Counted from the first letter of the stretch, positions 25,214 through 33,972 are shown. The stretch: DNA of 64,000 nucleotides from an uncultured Lachnospiraceae bacterium (GCA_910579685.1 CAJTVN010000016.1:1-64000), one strand, 5' to 3'. Notes: generated by a model not told the origin, from the letters alone. A program made the numbers and translations.

Positions 25214-25228
25214 TCAGGACGCTTTTTT
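25194..25228 (+). terminator. Intrinsic terminator overlapping the hydrolase stop
   Basis: AAAAAAGCGTTCTGA pairs with TCAGGACGCTTTTTT with a 4-nt loop, ending in a T-run. The hydrolase stop codon lies inside the hairpin. It separates the hydrolase from the TnpB-like gene. Confidence 0.88.
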
Positions 25229-25272
25229 CTTGGAATATAAAATTCCAGGAAAACACAAGGATCAGCAGATGA

Positions 25273-26433
25273 ATGTCGCAGAAAACCATATTCAAAACGA
25301 TCTACCAGTATAATAAGGAGCCTCTTTCAAAGGCGGATATGGACAGGCTGGTTGAAATAGCCAGAGACTGCGGCCATGTGAAAAACTACGTCTACGCAAA
25401 GTACAGCGGCGTCAACGGGCTTTCAAAAATTTATCCGGGATATACGGTACAGAATGAAATTCTGCGGTTTGTGATGAAACAGAGCCAGTGTTTTGAGGGG
25501 ATCCTTACAAACAGGGAAGTCATTCTGCAGGGGGAATGGAAAGAGGCATATGAAAAAGTTTCTGATAAGGTAGACGCATACCGGCTGAATCAATATCTGC
25601 GCCGTCAGGTGCGAAGGCACCAAAAGCACCCACACACCGAGGCGGCGGACGGGTTTTCGGTTTCGCCCAAGGGATACCGGTATGATGATCACGGAATCTA
25701 TATTTCCATGAAAGAAAAGCGGCAGCGGCTGTTTATTCCCCTTACGGATAACAACCATTATGCGAGGCAGATCTATCTTCGGCTTTTTCCAGAGGAAGGA
25801 AACCTTGTGATCGGGGTGCCGCTTGAGGTAAAACCCAAAAAGCGCAAGACGTGCAGGGCTGAAATAGGGGTAGCCATGGGAATGCATTGTATGTTTGTGA
25901 CGGACACAGGGAATCGTTACGGCGAAGAATTTCTGGAATATCAATCGGCGCTTGCTAATTACATTCGGGAAAAGAACTTAAGACGATGCAAAAATATGCA
26001 GAACAATCCTGGGAAAAAGAAGTACACGGCCGCAAAAGCCAGACTGGAAGCGTCGCTTCATGCTTATATCAATGGAGAAATCAACCGGATGCTGGAAACC
26101 GAAAAGCCGGGAATCCTGTATATCCCCAAGCTGCCGGGAACCTCGAAGGCAGGGGTAAGCCGGAAAATAAACGCCTCCGTGACTATGTGGCAGAAAGGCT
26201 ACGTAAAAAGCAGGCTGGTTCAAAAATGCAGGGAGCGTTCCATAGAACTTGTGGAAGTGTTCGGAAAAGGGATCAGCACCGAATGCAGCGGCTGCATGGG
26301 CCAGGGTGAGAAAGAAAAAGGAATTTTCTCCTGTCGGGAATGCGGGTTAAGCCTTCCGGAGCGGGAGAATACCGCCAAAAATGTTCTGAGGCGGGGAAGA
26401 GAAAACGTTCATAAGGAAACGAACCACAGATGA
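25273..26433 (+). CDS. TnpB-like protein lacking RuvC catalytic residues (TldR-like candidate)
   Basis: The 386-residue protein has a basic N-terminal RNA/DNA-binding part, a degenerate RuvC fold and a four-Cys zinc ribbon (Cys338, 341, 354, 357). The catalytic acids are gone. RuvC-I reads EIGVAMG with Ala201 in place of Asp, RuvC-II reads ILYIPKLP with Pro285 in place of Glu, and RuvC-III reads PERENTAKN with Glu in place of Asp. TnpB is the RNA-guided nuclease of IS200/IS605 elements. Nuclease-dead relatives (TldR) act as RNA-guided repressors. No tnpA lies nearby. Compared with relatives I remember, a helical block after YTVQNE seems missing. Confidence 0.8.
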   Translation: MSQKTIFKTIYQYNKEPLSKADMDRLVEIARDCGHVKNYVYAKYSGVNGLSKIYPGYTVQNEILRFVMKQSQCFEGILTNREVILQGEWKEAYEKVSDKVDAYRLNQYLRRQVRRHQKHPHTEAADGFSVSPKGYRYDDHGIYISMKEKRQRLFIPLTDNNHYARQIYLRLFPEEGNLVIGVPLEVKPKKRKTCRAEIGVAMGMHCMFVTDTGNRYGEEFLEYQSALANYIREKNLRRCKNMQNNPGKKKYTAAKARLEASLHAYINGEINRMLETEKPGILYIPKLPGTSKAGVSRKINASVTMWQKGYVKSRLVQKCRERSIELVEVFGKGISTECSGCMGQGEKEKGIFSCRECGLSLPERENTAKNVLRRGRENVHKETNHR

Positions 26434-26695
26434 ATGCGCTGAAAAGCCGTATTTTACCAAAACCGGAGCGGGAGTAGGAATGTGGGAAAATTCTTTTGAT
26501 AGCTTGCTGTATCCAAGGTTCCGCAGGTATAAAACCAAAAACGGCATTAGAAGCCGGCCCTGAGGGGTCGGGTATTGGGTATGCCAGGACCAGCGGGAAC
26601 TTTCAGGCAGTGAATTGCCTGGAAGAAGTACCGGAAGCGAGAAGAAGCGAAGCGGAAACGAGTGTGCACGGCGAAAAAATGGAAGAGGGACATCG
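26434..26695 (+). other. Structured non-coding stretch, possible guide-RNA scaffold
   Basis: No convincing gene lies in these 262 bases. Several stems are visible: CCGGCCC-TGA-GGGGTCGG near 26555 and CAGGCA-GTGAAT-TGCCTG near 26610. A run of GAAGCGA-type repeats follows (about 26635-26660). In TnpB and TldR loci the guide RNA comes from the end of the gene and the sequence just after it, which is where this lies. The RNA boundary and guide cannot be set from one locus. Confidence 0.4.
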
Positions 26696-27652
26696 ATGAG
26701 AAAAGCCCAGAAGGAAAATGCGGAAGCTTTAACAGATTTGCTAAAACGTGCTCATGACGAGATCAGAAGAGCCGTTGAGCGGAAAAAAATCCCTGCTGCA
26801 TTGGCACTTTTGGAGGACTGCCAGCAGGCGGCAATTTCGCTGGGCGGACTGACAGAGGAGGCGGAAGGGGAAAACCATGCCGTGATTCCTTTGTTGGAAA
26901 AATACTGCGAACAAATCTATCAATTTCACGAAAAACTCATGGAAGAGGAAGCGGAACAGGGATTCTCAGCCGATACTGAGGATATATTCGGATCCGTTCA
27001 GAAAAGCCTTTGCCAGATTAAAGACAACATCCAACAGATAAGGATACGCCGGGAAGTGGTCTTTCTGCCTTATAAGGCATCCATGTGGGACAGCCTAGAA
27101 AGCGTCTGGAGGGCGGCGGATGAGGATCCGGACTGTGACGCTTATGTGATACCCATCCCTTACTATGACAAAAATCCGGACGGAAGCTTCCGGGAGGCGC
27201 ATTATGAGGGAGACCAGTATCCGGAATATGTGCCGGTGACGTGGTATGAGGTTTATGATTTTGCAAAGAGACAGCCGGATATGATTTTTATCCACAATCC
27301 CTATGACGAATGGAATCATGTGACCAGCGTACACCCTTTTTTTTATACAAAGAATCTGAAGCAGTTTACGGAACAACTCATATATATTCCATATTTCATT
27401 TTGGGCGAAGTTGACCCGGAGGATGAGGAAGCACTGAAAGGGATAGAGCATTTCTGCACGGTTCCGGGAGTGATTTATGCGGATCGGGTGATCGTCCAGT
27501 CGGAAAAAATGAGGCAGGCTTACATCCATGTGATGACAGACTTTCTGACAGAACAGGGATACGGGAGAGGGTACTGGGAAGAAAAAATACTCGGGCTGGG
27601 CTCGCCGAAGATCGATAAGGTGCAAAGTACAAAGAAGATGGAAGCGCAGTGA
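26696..27652 (+). CDS. N-terminal part of a CDP-glycerol glycerophosphotransferase-like protein (truncated)
   Basis: The 318-residue product starts with an alpha-helical region (about 1-110) and continues with a conserved block, EVVFLPYKASMWDSLESVWRA, FIHNPYDEWNHVTSVHPFFYT and KILGLGSPKIDKV. I recognise this as the first two thirds of a Lachnospiraceae family assigned to CDP-glycerol glycerophosphotransferase-like proteins, involved in teichoic-acid-like surface polymers. The family normally continues well past KIDKV, but here the frame stops 11 codons later, so the catalytic C-terminal half is missing. It is probably inactive. GAAGAGGGA precedes the ATG. Confidence 0.7.
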   Translation: MRKAQKENAEALTDLLKRAHDEIRRAVERKKIPAALALLEDCQQAAISLGGLTEEAEGENHAVIPLLEKYCEQIYQFHEKLMEEEAEQGFSADTEDIFGSVQKSLCQIKDNIQQIRIRREVVFLPYKASMWDSLESVWRAADEDPDCDAYVIPIPYYDKNPDGSFREAHYEGDQYPEYVPVTWYEVYDFAKRQPDMIFIHNPYDEWNHVTSVHPFFYTKNLKQFTEQLIYIPYFILGEVDPEDEEALKGIEHFCTVPGVIYADRVIVQSEKMRQAYIHVMTDFLTEQGYGRGYWEEKILGLGSPKIDKVQSTKKMEAQ

Positions 27653-28724
27653 GCGTGTATCACAAAAAAACAGGGAGAATTTCCCATATAGAACTGAAAG
27701 AAGCAGGTAAGCCTTGTATTTCGAAAGCATACACAATCCAAAATGATATCTATATGGTGCCGGCAAACTCAGAGACACCGTTTCTCATTTTTCATACGGA
27801 AAGCAATCGGTATGAAATCAGAAAAGATTTTTGGACAAATATCTTTTCAATACTTACAAATTCACAAAAGATATTCCTGGATTTATATAGCTCTTGTATG
27901 GTAGATAAAGAACTTTATTCCTGCGGGCAACGAGCCAAGCGGGCATGCTTGCATGCACATTTGGCGACTGCCGCAGGGGTCAATACCCCGCAGCTCTGCT
28001 GCGTTGCAAGTTTGATGCCCCGTCAGCTTGCTGCGGGGTTGTTGACTTGAGTGCGGGTAATGGAGTGATTCTGAGAGTGAATTTGGAAAGTTGGTTCGTT
28101 ATACGCTATGATTTGCCTCAGAAATATCAAATCCGAAATATTTATTTTGATAAGGGACAATTTTATTTTGTATTAGCAGATCAATGCACTGTTGTGAGAT
28201 GGAATGATAAAGAAAATTGCTGCTGCGAATATTTAATGGAAGACAGGCAGATTACTCATCCTTATATGACAATCACCCGCTGGGGGAAGCATCTGCTTCT
28301 TCTGCCGGATCAAACGGATAGGATATGGGAGTTTAATGAAGAAAAGAACACATGGGAACCTAGAGACGAATATCTTCCCAAAGACTTTTATCGGAAAGAA
28401 AGTCATGGAAGCCTGTTTGTCGGATATCAGATCTGGGACAATCGATTACTATTATTTCCGAGAGCCGGAAATGGAATGATAGTCTTAGCAGAAGAAGAAA
28501 GCAGATTGTACGAAGTTAGCTATTCAGGCAAGCGGATCAGAAAAATGAAAGCAGTTTGGGAAGGATATATTGATGAGCAAAGTGTTAGTAAAAACATTAT
28601 ATCAGAAGACGTTATTACGCTGGAAGAGTATATATCTGCATTAGCCTATCGTTTTAAAGAAAATAGAGAAAAGGGCTGCGAAAGAAGCGGAGAACAAATA
28701 TGGAATTATTTATTCAGAAAATAA
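27649..28724 (+). pseudogene. Beta-propeller-like gene interrupted by a small repeat
   Basis: Two stretches look like one propeller protein. The first (27649 to about 27920) has units such as AYTIQNDIYMVPANSETPFLIF. The second (about 28050-28724) has YQIRNIYFDKGQFYFVLADQ and HLLLLPDQTDRIWEF. They are in different frames and separated by the 27920-28047 repeat, which ends the first frame at 28050. No clear start and ribosome site exist for the first part, so its true N-terminus may have been lost in the junction with the truncated transferase gene. Such propellers accompany surface-polymer genes in related bacteria. Confidence 0.65.
27920..28047 (+). repeat. Small hairpin-rich repeat, copy 1 (inside propeller gene)
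   Basis: Bases 27962-28047 match 57827-57906 almost exactly, apart from a 6-base gap and a few changes. The arms GTCAATACCCCGCAGC and GCTGCGGGGTTGTTGAC form an inverted repeat. The preceding part holds GCATGC-TT-GCATGC within a GCCAA/TTGGC stem. It breaks the reading frame of the host gene. It looks like a miniature non-autonomous element. Confidence 0.8.
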
Positions 28725-28742
28725 GAAAAGGAGAGGTAAAAA

Positions 28743-30293
28743 ATGGCATATCTGATTTTTAATGCTCCGTATTTGATTGTGAATGGTGAAAAAACAAAAA
28801 TAAATGTAGACATTGTATTATCGGCAGACAATGAAAGAAAGACAACATTATGGTATGAGGTTTCCTCTGCATATTCGGGATATTTATATATAGACCGAAT
28901 GGATCCATTCTTAGTTGCGGTTTTGCCATATTGTATGAAAAATGGTTATGATATACGGTTCGCACCGAACGCTCCCGGCGTATCAGCAGATTTGCTTTAC
29001 CAGCTGACAAAAATTTTGATCCCATCTTTAAAGAGTTCGCTTTATTTCAGCCAGATCGTCATTGAGGCGCAGCCGGTTTATAAGCCTCTGAAAGCCGGAT
29101 GGGGAACGGCAACAGGCGTATCGGGCGGAGTGGATTCCTTCTATACAATTCTAAATCACATGGAAGGCTTGTTTCCACTTACTCATTTGACCCTGTTTAA
29201 CCTACAAAGTTTTGGCGAGTATGGCGGGGCAGTTGCCAGAAAGCATTTTTGCAGGAATGTGAAAAGGGCAAAAAAGATATGTGAAGATTTAAATCAGGAA
29301 TATGAGACAGATATTCAATTGATAACAGTCGATTCAAACATTCAGGACGAACTGCCAATTGAGATTTATTATGCCGGCACTTATCGGGATGCCGGCGCAA
29401 TTCTGTTATTAAAGCAGTTGTTTAAGCTATATTATTTTTCATCGACTCATGGAATAAATGATTTTTCAATCCGGTATGAGGTCAGGGATTATGATCTTTG
29501 GAATCTTTCCTGTTTGAGCACAGAAAATTGCCGGATACAGATCTTTGGACTGGATGCTGAGCGGATCGATAAATTGAAATATATCTCGGAATTTCCTGTG
29601 ACCTATGACAATTTGCAAATTTGTTTGCAGGAGCTTTTGAATGGTTCGCAGGGAATGGAGTATTCAAAACAGAAAAACTGTACCTGCTATTGTGATAAAT
29701 GTGTGTATACGGTGCTGGCATTAAAGGCACTTGGAAAACTGGATAAATATGAGACAGTATTTGATTTGGATTTGTCTGAAAGGAAGTATACAGACCTATT
29801 GACAGAAGTAATTACAAAAAAGAAATCTTATTTATTTAAAGAGACATATAACCTGCTCCGACAGACGGGAGAAATAACAGAAATGATGGAAGTGGGTATT
29901 GGAGCCAGTATCGGAGGGTATGATGATGTTCCACAAGACAGAGATGCCAGGCTCGCAGAGATATTCGATGTATTTTTGGGAAAGCTGCAGGATCATTTTT
30001 CGTTCTCGGATGCACTTGCTTTGAGAGGGTATCATTCGGCTGCAATCTATGGGATGGGGCGTCTGGGAAAGCGCCTATACCACGAATTAGAAAATCTGAC
30101 ACTTTACGGAATCGACAGAAATCCGCAGATAATTTGCGAAGGAATGGAGATAAAGAGCCCGACGGAGGATCTGACACCGGTAGATGTGATTATCATAACA
30201 ACGGTATATGATACAGAGGCTATCCGTAGTTACCTGAAGAACAGGGTGGGTGCTGATATTCTGACGTTAAAGGAAATTCTGGAATGGAATTAG
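28743..30293 (+). CDS. PP-loop ATP pyrophosphatase fused to a Rossmann-like domain, function unknown
   Basis: The 516-residue protein has a mostly beta N-terminal region, the PP-loop SGGVDS at 127-132, which binds ATP to adenylate a substrate, and a cysteine cluster near 313-321 (CTCYCDKC). The C-terminal Rossmann-like domain begins near 432 (AAIYGMGRLGKRLYHEL). PP-loop enzymes include QueC-type nitrile synthases, tRNA thiolases and sugar amidotransferases; the exact reaction is not clear. AAAAGGAGAGG precedes the ATG. It overlaps the next gene by 10 bases. The context of surface-polymer gene remnants suggests modification of a sugar or polymer precursor, but this is inference. Confidence 0.75.
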   Translation: MAYLIFNAPYLIVNGEKTKINVDIVLSADNERKTTLWYEVSSAYSGYLYIDRMDPFLVAVLPYCMKNGYDIRFAPNAPGVSADLLYQLTKILIPSLKSSLYFSQIVIEAQPVYKPLKAGWGTATGVSGGVDSFYTILNHMEGLFPLTHLTLFNLQSFGEYGGAVARKHFCRNVKRAKKICEDLNQEYETDIQLITVDSNIQDELPIEIYYAGTYRDAGAILLLKQLFKLYYFSSTHGINDFSIRYEVRDYDLWNLSCLSTENCRIQIFGLDAERIDKLKYISEFPVTYDNLQICLQELLNGSQGMEYSKQKNCTCYCDKCVYTVLALKALGKLDKYETVFDLDLSERKYTDLLTEVITKKKSYLFKETYNLLRQTGEITEMMEVGIGASIGGYDDVPQDRDARLAEIFDVFLGKLQDHFSFSDALALRGYHSAAIYGMGRLGKRLYHELENLTLYGIDRNPQIICEGMEIKSPTEDLTPVDVIIITTVYDTEAIRSYLKNRVGADILTLKEILEWN

Positions 30294-31585
30294 CACAGGG
30301 TTATCGATTGCAGGATGAAAGGATGACTATGGAATTACTTTATGACATTACAGAAATAAAGCAGAATGATATCTATATTTACGGTGCGGGTATGGTAGCG
30401 GAATTGCTGACGGTCGAAATTAAAAATACGTCAAATATATTGATTCATGCCTATGCCGTTACGCAATATCCCTGTGGTATGGATTCCATAAATGGGATAC
30501 CGGTAATTTCAGTTGATCATATTCCTGAGAATGCCGCCGTTGTTATAGCAACTCTGTTGGATTCCCATGAGGAAATGAGGCTGTCCCTGGAAAGACATCA
30601 TACGGGAATCTGCTATGCTGTGAGCGAGATAATGTTCCGCAATATGAGAAAAAAATACGTCTCTGAAAGCGTGGACAAGGCTTCAAAGAAGCTGCGCCTG
30701 AATGAGATGCGGCGCTTATCAGAAACAGATTGGGAGGGATTGATTATTTGTGATGAGATGCTTCCCCGGTTTCTTGGTAAACCGAAAAATATTGAGATTA
30801 TTTCCAGCGGTCAGTTTATGGAAGAGACAGATATGGCCTGCAAATATAAACGTATATTTGTTTTGCTGATTGATTGGAGCGGTAATTGGAAGGAGCTGAT
30901 ACATAAATTATTTACAACACAGGCGGAAATTATTTTATCTTATCGATATAAATATTTGAGATTAACAGAACTTAATCTTATTGACGAGGCCAAAAAACAA
31001 GGTTTTCAGCTGTCAGGACAGAAGCGGTTTGATCGGGACAGAAGAGAATTTTATACAGAAGACGTTTTGCTCAGATTTCAGAAGAGAACTTCTGTGACAC
31101 TCAGGAATGATAGGTTGTGTACCGGATGTGGAAAATGTACGCTGGAATGCCCGGCAGGGGCGCTCCATATGGAAACGGACGTATATGGATATAAAAAGCC
31201 CACAAAGGTGATGGCGGGAAAAACCATTCCGATTCATCCGGTTGAGGTTCTTCTGGCACAAGATGCAGAAAACACAATTTTACTTATCACAAGCTCATAC
31301 AAGGAAGAGATTATCAGACAGCTGGAACAGTTAGACGGCCTGGAGAAACTGGAATACACTGATTTTTTGGAGATTTTTGATGCGGCTGCGGATCTGGTTT
31401 CGCTGAGGATATCCCTTGATGCCGGTAATGAAGAGGCATTTGTGGCGACCAAGGGACGCAGACTGTTTCGGCAGGTAGTGGAAAACATCAAAAGATACCG
31501 TGAAAAAACGGAAAATCTGCTTTTGAAACTTGATGGGGATGTCGGATACAAAAATTTTGCAAGAATGCTGTTGGAAGCTTTTTAA
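30284..31585 (+). CDS. Fe-S protein with N-terminal Rossmann-like domain, function unknown
   Basis: The 433-residue protein starts with a Rossmann-like domain (NDIYIYGAGMVAELL) resembling the C-terminal domain of the preceding protein. From about residue 278 it has one [4Fe-4S] motif, CTGCGKCTLECPAGALHM, as in FrhB-type F420-hydrogenase beta subunits. No second cluster is visible. It overlaps the PP-loop gene by 10 bases, so the two probably act in one pathway, possibly one adenylating and one reducing a substrate. ATGs at 30323 and 30329 are alternative starts; AAAGG lies before the latter. A strong terminator follows. Confidence 0.7.
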   Translation: MELAQGYRLQDERMTMELLYDITEIKQNDIYIYGAGMVAELLTVEIKNTSNILIHAYAVTQYPCGMDSINGIPVISVDHIPENAAVVIATLLDSHEEMRLSLERHHTGICYAVSEIMFRNMRKKYVSESVDKASKKLRLNEMRRLSETDWEGLIICDEMLPRFLGKPKNIEIISSGQFMEETDMACKYKRIFVLLIDWSGNWKELIHKLFTTQAEIILSYRYKYLRLTELNLIDEAKKQGFQLSGQKRFDRDRREFYTEDVLLRFQKRTSVTLRNDRLCTGCGKCTLECPAGALHMETDVYGYKKPTKVMAGKTIPIHPVEVLLAQDAENTILLITSSYKEEIIRQLEQLDGLEKLEYTDFLEIFDAAADLVSLRISLDAGNEEAFVATKGRRLFRQVVENIKRYREKTENLLLKLDGDVGYKNFARMLLEAF

Positions 31586-31592
31586 AGGTCAG

Positions 31593-31645
31593 GGGCTGTC
31601 ACTTCTTGGGTTTTACAATCAGAGAAGTGACAGCCCATTCCTTTT
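31593..31645 (+). terminator. Intrinsic terminator of the PP-loop/Fe-S operon
   Basis: GGGCTGTCACTTCT (31593-31606) and its exact inverse (31623-31636) form a 14-bp stem with a 16-nt loop, followed by CTTTTT. It may also serve the convergent DUF2804 gene. Confidence 0.85.
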
Positions 31646-31678
31646 TGCAGACACTATAAAAAGACGTCTGCCATTTTC

Positions 31679-32707
31679 TCACCAGTTATTCACCGCATGC
31701 TCCGCAAAGGAGATCACATTGCCGATTTTCAGGACGGTTCCGTCGTCCAGCACGGCGGTTCCGGAAAAGCGTCCGAACATCTGGTGGCAGTGATTGTCCA
31801 CCCAAAGGAGCCTGATTTTGGTTTCACGGTCGTAGACCGGGACGAGACACAGATCAAGCCGTCCCTCGCGGTCACGCAGATGCCAGGGATCCATATAGTC
31901 TTTTCCCAGAATAAAATCCACCTTTCCGAGCTTGTGGGAAGTTCCCCGGTAAAAGAGTATATTTTCGCTGGCAATATCGGTGTTTCCGAAGCCGCAGCCC
32001 AGGTTGAAGCCGAACATTTCACTGTTCAGCCATCCGCTGCCGTTACTCCAGTACCACTCGTTGTGGAAGGGCCACACGCCCCTGCCCCAGTCCAGGATGC
32101 CGAAGGAATCCTCTGGGTCAAAGGTCCATTCATGGCTGTGAGTGCGGACATAACCCTCTGCGGTCATGCAGTTGATCTTGTGGTTGTAGTAAAAGGCGTG
32201 CCGGTTTTCATCAAAGGGCAGATTCACCACCAGGGAATCCGGATTCTTCCGTTCCAGCTCGATCCGGGCATCCAAATCCTTCCAGCGGCAGGTCAGGATG
32301 CGGCGTCCGCAGGAGGTTTCAAAACCCATGAAAATATCGCTGTTTCCGTATTTGTTGGGAAGTCCCCGATGCAGATAGGAGAGCGTATGGTCGGCCTCGG
32401 CGTCTGTGGGCATATGGAGGGAGCCGAAGGGGAGAGCCAGGGTGCGGCAGATATCAAGATATTTTTTCCCCTTCTGAAAATCAAAGAGCATGAGACTGAC
32501 CTGGCCCGCATAGACGGCGTGGCCGATGGTGAGCTGGAGACAAAGATGGCTGTTGGAGATCTGGTAAAAATCCCACTCTTTGATGCGCCAGGGGAAAGCC
32601 CGGATGGCTCTGCGGTCATAGGTTAAAATGCTTTTTCTGGAAAAGCCCGGAACGGGCCGCCCCTTTTTGTCCAGCACGGGGCCTTTGTTCAAGAGTTCTC
32701 GTTCCAC
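31679..32707 (-). CDS. DUF2804 family protein
   Basis: The 342-residue protein matches DUF2804 by its opening (LLNKGPVLDKKGRPVPGFSRKS) and the Trp-rich central part (DWGRGVWPFHNEWYWSNGSG). It is probably a beta-rich cytoplasmic protein of unknown function; some relatives are thought to be lipid- or carotenoid-binding. The start is a GTG at 32707 after AGAAAGGAG; the open frame upstream to 32836 is not coding. It lies 55 bases after the nitroreductase gene on the same strand and may be co-transcribed. Confidence 0.78.
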   Translation of the reverse strand: MERELLNKGPVLDKKGRPVPGFSRKSILTYDRRAIRAFPWRIKEWDFYQISNSHLCLQLTIGHAVYAGQVSLMLFDFQKGKKYLDICRTLALPFGSLHMPTDAEADHTLSYLHRGLPNKYGNSDIFMGFETSCGRRILTCRWKDLDARIELERKNPDSLVVNLPFDENRHAFYYNHKINCMTAEGYVRTHSHEWTFDPEDSFGILDWGRGVWPFHNEWYWSNGSGWLNSEMFGFNLGCGFGNTDIASENILFYRGTSHKLGKVDFILGKDYMDPWHLRDREGRLDLCLVPVYDRETKIRLLWVDNHCHQMFGRFSGTAVLDDGTVLKIGNVISFAEHAVNNW

Positions 32708-32762
32708 AATTTCTCCTTTCTGCGCAGTCTGTCGGCAACGCCAAGGGGAATCGGGGTAAATT

Positions 32763-33293
32763 TTACAGACAGGTAACCTGCCTTTTTGCGTCATAGGTGT
32801 GCGGTTCTTTTGTGACCGCCTTGTGTCCGAAAGCAATGGCGATCTCGTATTGATAATTTTCCGGAAACTGCAGGGCCTTTGAAAAATAATCTTTCTTTTC
32901 CCCTCTCATGGCGTCATAGATGCAGCCGATAATAAGATTTCCAAGGCCAAGCCCTTCGGCGGCAAGGGCCATGTTCTCCACGGCGATCCCGGCGTCAAGC
33001 GGGCTCCAATGGTTTGCGCAGTCAGCGCTCAGGATCACCACCGTGGGCGCTTCGTAGTAGAAATTGTGGGCCGGGGCGGTGATTTTGCGCAGGCGGTTCT
33101 TTTCCTCCTCAAGCTCGGCCAGAATCGGATGGTCGCCCTTTAAGACCGTAAAATGGATTTCCTGTTTATTTGCTGCCGTGGGAGCCTGCAGGCCCGCCTC
33201 GATCAGCGCATCCAACTGCTCCCTGGTAAGGGGCTCTGCGGTATAGCCTCTTGTGGAACTGCGTTCTTTGATTGCGTCGATTACGTTGCTCAT
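32763..33293 (-). CDS. Nitroreductase-family flavoprotein
   Basis: The 176-residue protein has the nitroreductase start (DAIKERSSTRGYTAEPLTREQL), the FMN-binding APTAANKQ segment and the GLGLGNLIIGCIYD core. Such enzymes use FMN and NAD(P)H to reduce nitro groups, quinones or enones; the natural substrate is unknown. Length is at the short end of the family. AAAAAGGAGGAAA precedes the ATG. It may form a unit with the DUF2804 gene. Confidence 0.9.
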   Translation of the reverse strand: MSNVIDAIKERSSTRGYTAEPLTREQLDALIEAGLQAPTAANKQEIHFTVLKGDHPILAELEEEKNRLRKITAPAHNFYYEAPTVVILSADCANHWSPLDAGIAVENMALAAEGLGLGNLIIGCIYDAMRGEKKDYFSKALQFPENYQYEIAIAFGHKAVTKEPHTYDAKRQVTCL

Positions 33294-33344
33294 AGTTTGT
33301 TTCCTCCTTTTTGATTAACCGGTTTCCGGTGACAGAAAAAGCAG

Positions 33345-33965
33345 CTAACGGATATGCTCCTGGATGTTTTCATCCTCCGTGTCAAACACGCATCGCTCAC
33401 AGGCATTGATCACGTGAGTGTCCAGATATTTGTCGTAGCGCTTGTGCTTGCGCCCGTAGGACATATGCACATGGCCGTGAAGAAAAAATTTTGGCTTGTA
33501 TTTCTCAATCAGGGTCCGGAACACCTGAAAGCCCTGATGGGGGAGATCACGCCCGTCGTTGAGCTCATAGGCGGGGGAGTGAGTTACCAGGATATCAAAG
33601 CCGTGATGGCGGAAAAGCTGGAACCAGAGTTTGGCCACCCGCTTTCGCATCTCTTTTTCGGTGTACTGGTGGGGGCCCGGCCGGTAGCGCATGGAACCGC
33701 CAAGGCCCAGAATTCGGACGCCGTTATAGACGAATATCTGATCCTCGATACAGGTACATCCTTCTGGCGGAATTTTTTCATATTTTCCGTCGTGGTTTCC
33801 GTGGACATAGAGCACCGGGACTGTGGACAGTGTCACAAGGAAGGAGAGGTAGCGCGGATCCAGATCGCCGCAGGAGATGATCAGGTCGATCCCGTCCAGC
33901 TTGCTCTTTTCGAAGAAATCCCACAGATATTTCGATTCTTCGTCTGCAATTGCAAGTATCTTCAT
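33345..33965 (-). CDS. Calcineurin-like metallophosphoesterase
   Basis: The 206-residue protein has the metal-site motifs of the family: SCGDLD, VHGNHDG, THSP and LHGHVHMSYG. A degenerate first motif (AIADEE rather than SDTH) is noteworthy. It is a cytoplasmic metal-dependent phosphoesterase, perhaps a phosphodiesterase of the YfcE type; the substrate is unknown. It starts 7 bases after the BMP-like gene and belongs to that transcript. Confidence 0.88.
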   Translation of the reverse strand: MKILAIADEESKYLWDFFEKSKLDGIDLIISCGDLDPRYLSFLVTLSTVPVLYVHGNHDGKYEKIPPEGCTCIEDQIFVYNGVRILGLGGSMRYRPGPHQYTEKEMRKRVAKLWFQLFRHHGFDILVTHSPAYELNDGRDLPHQGFQVFRTLIEKYKPKFFLHGHVHMSYGRKHKRYDKYLDTHVINACERCVFDTEDENIQEHIR

Positions 33966-33972
33966 ATGTAAA

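Noticed and set aside
26496..26699. 67-codon frame after the TnpB-like gene
   Set aside because: No ribosome site; its sequence coincides with the stems and repeats of the non-coding tail and overlaps the next gene's start.
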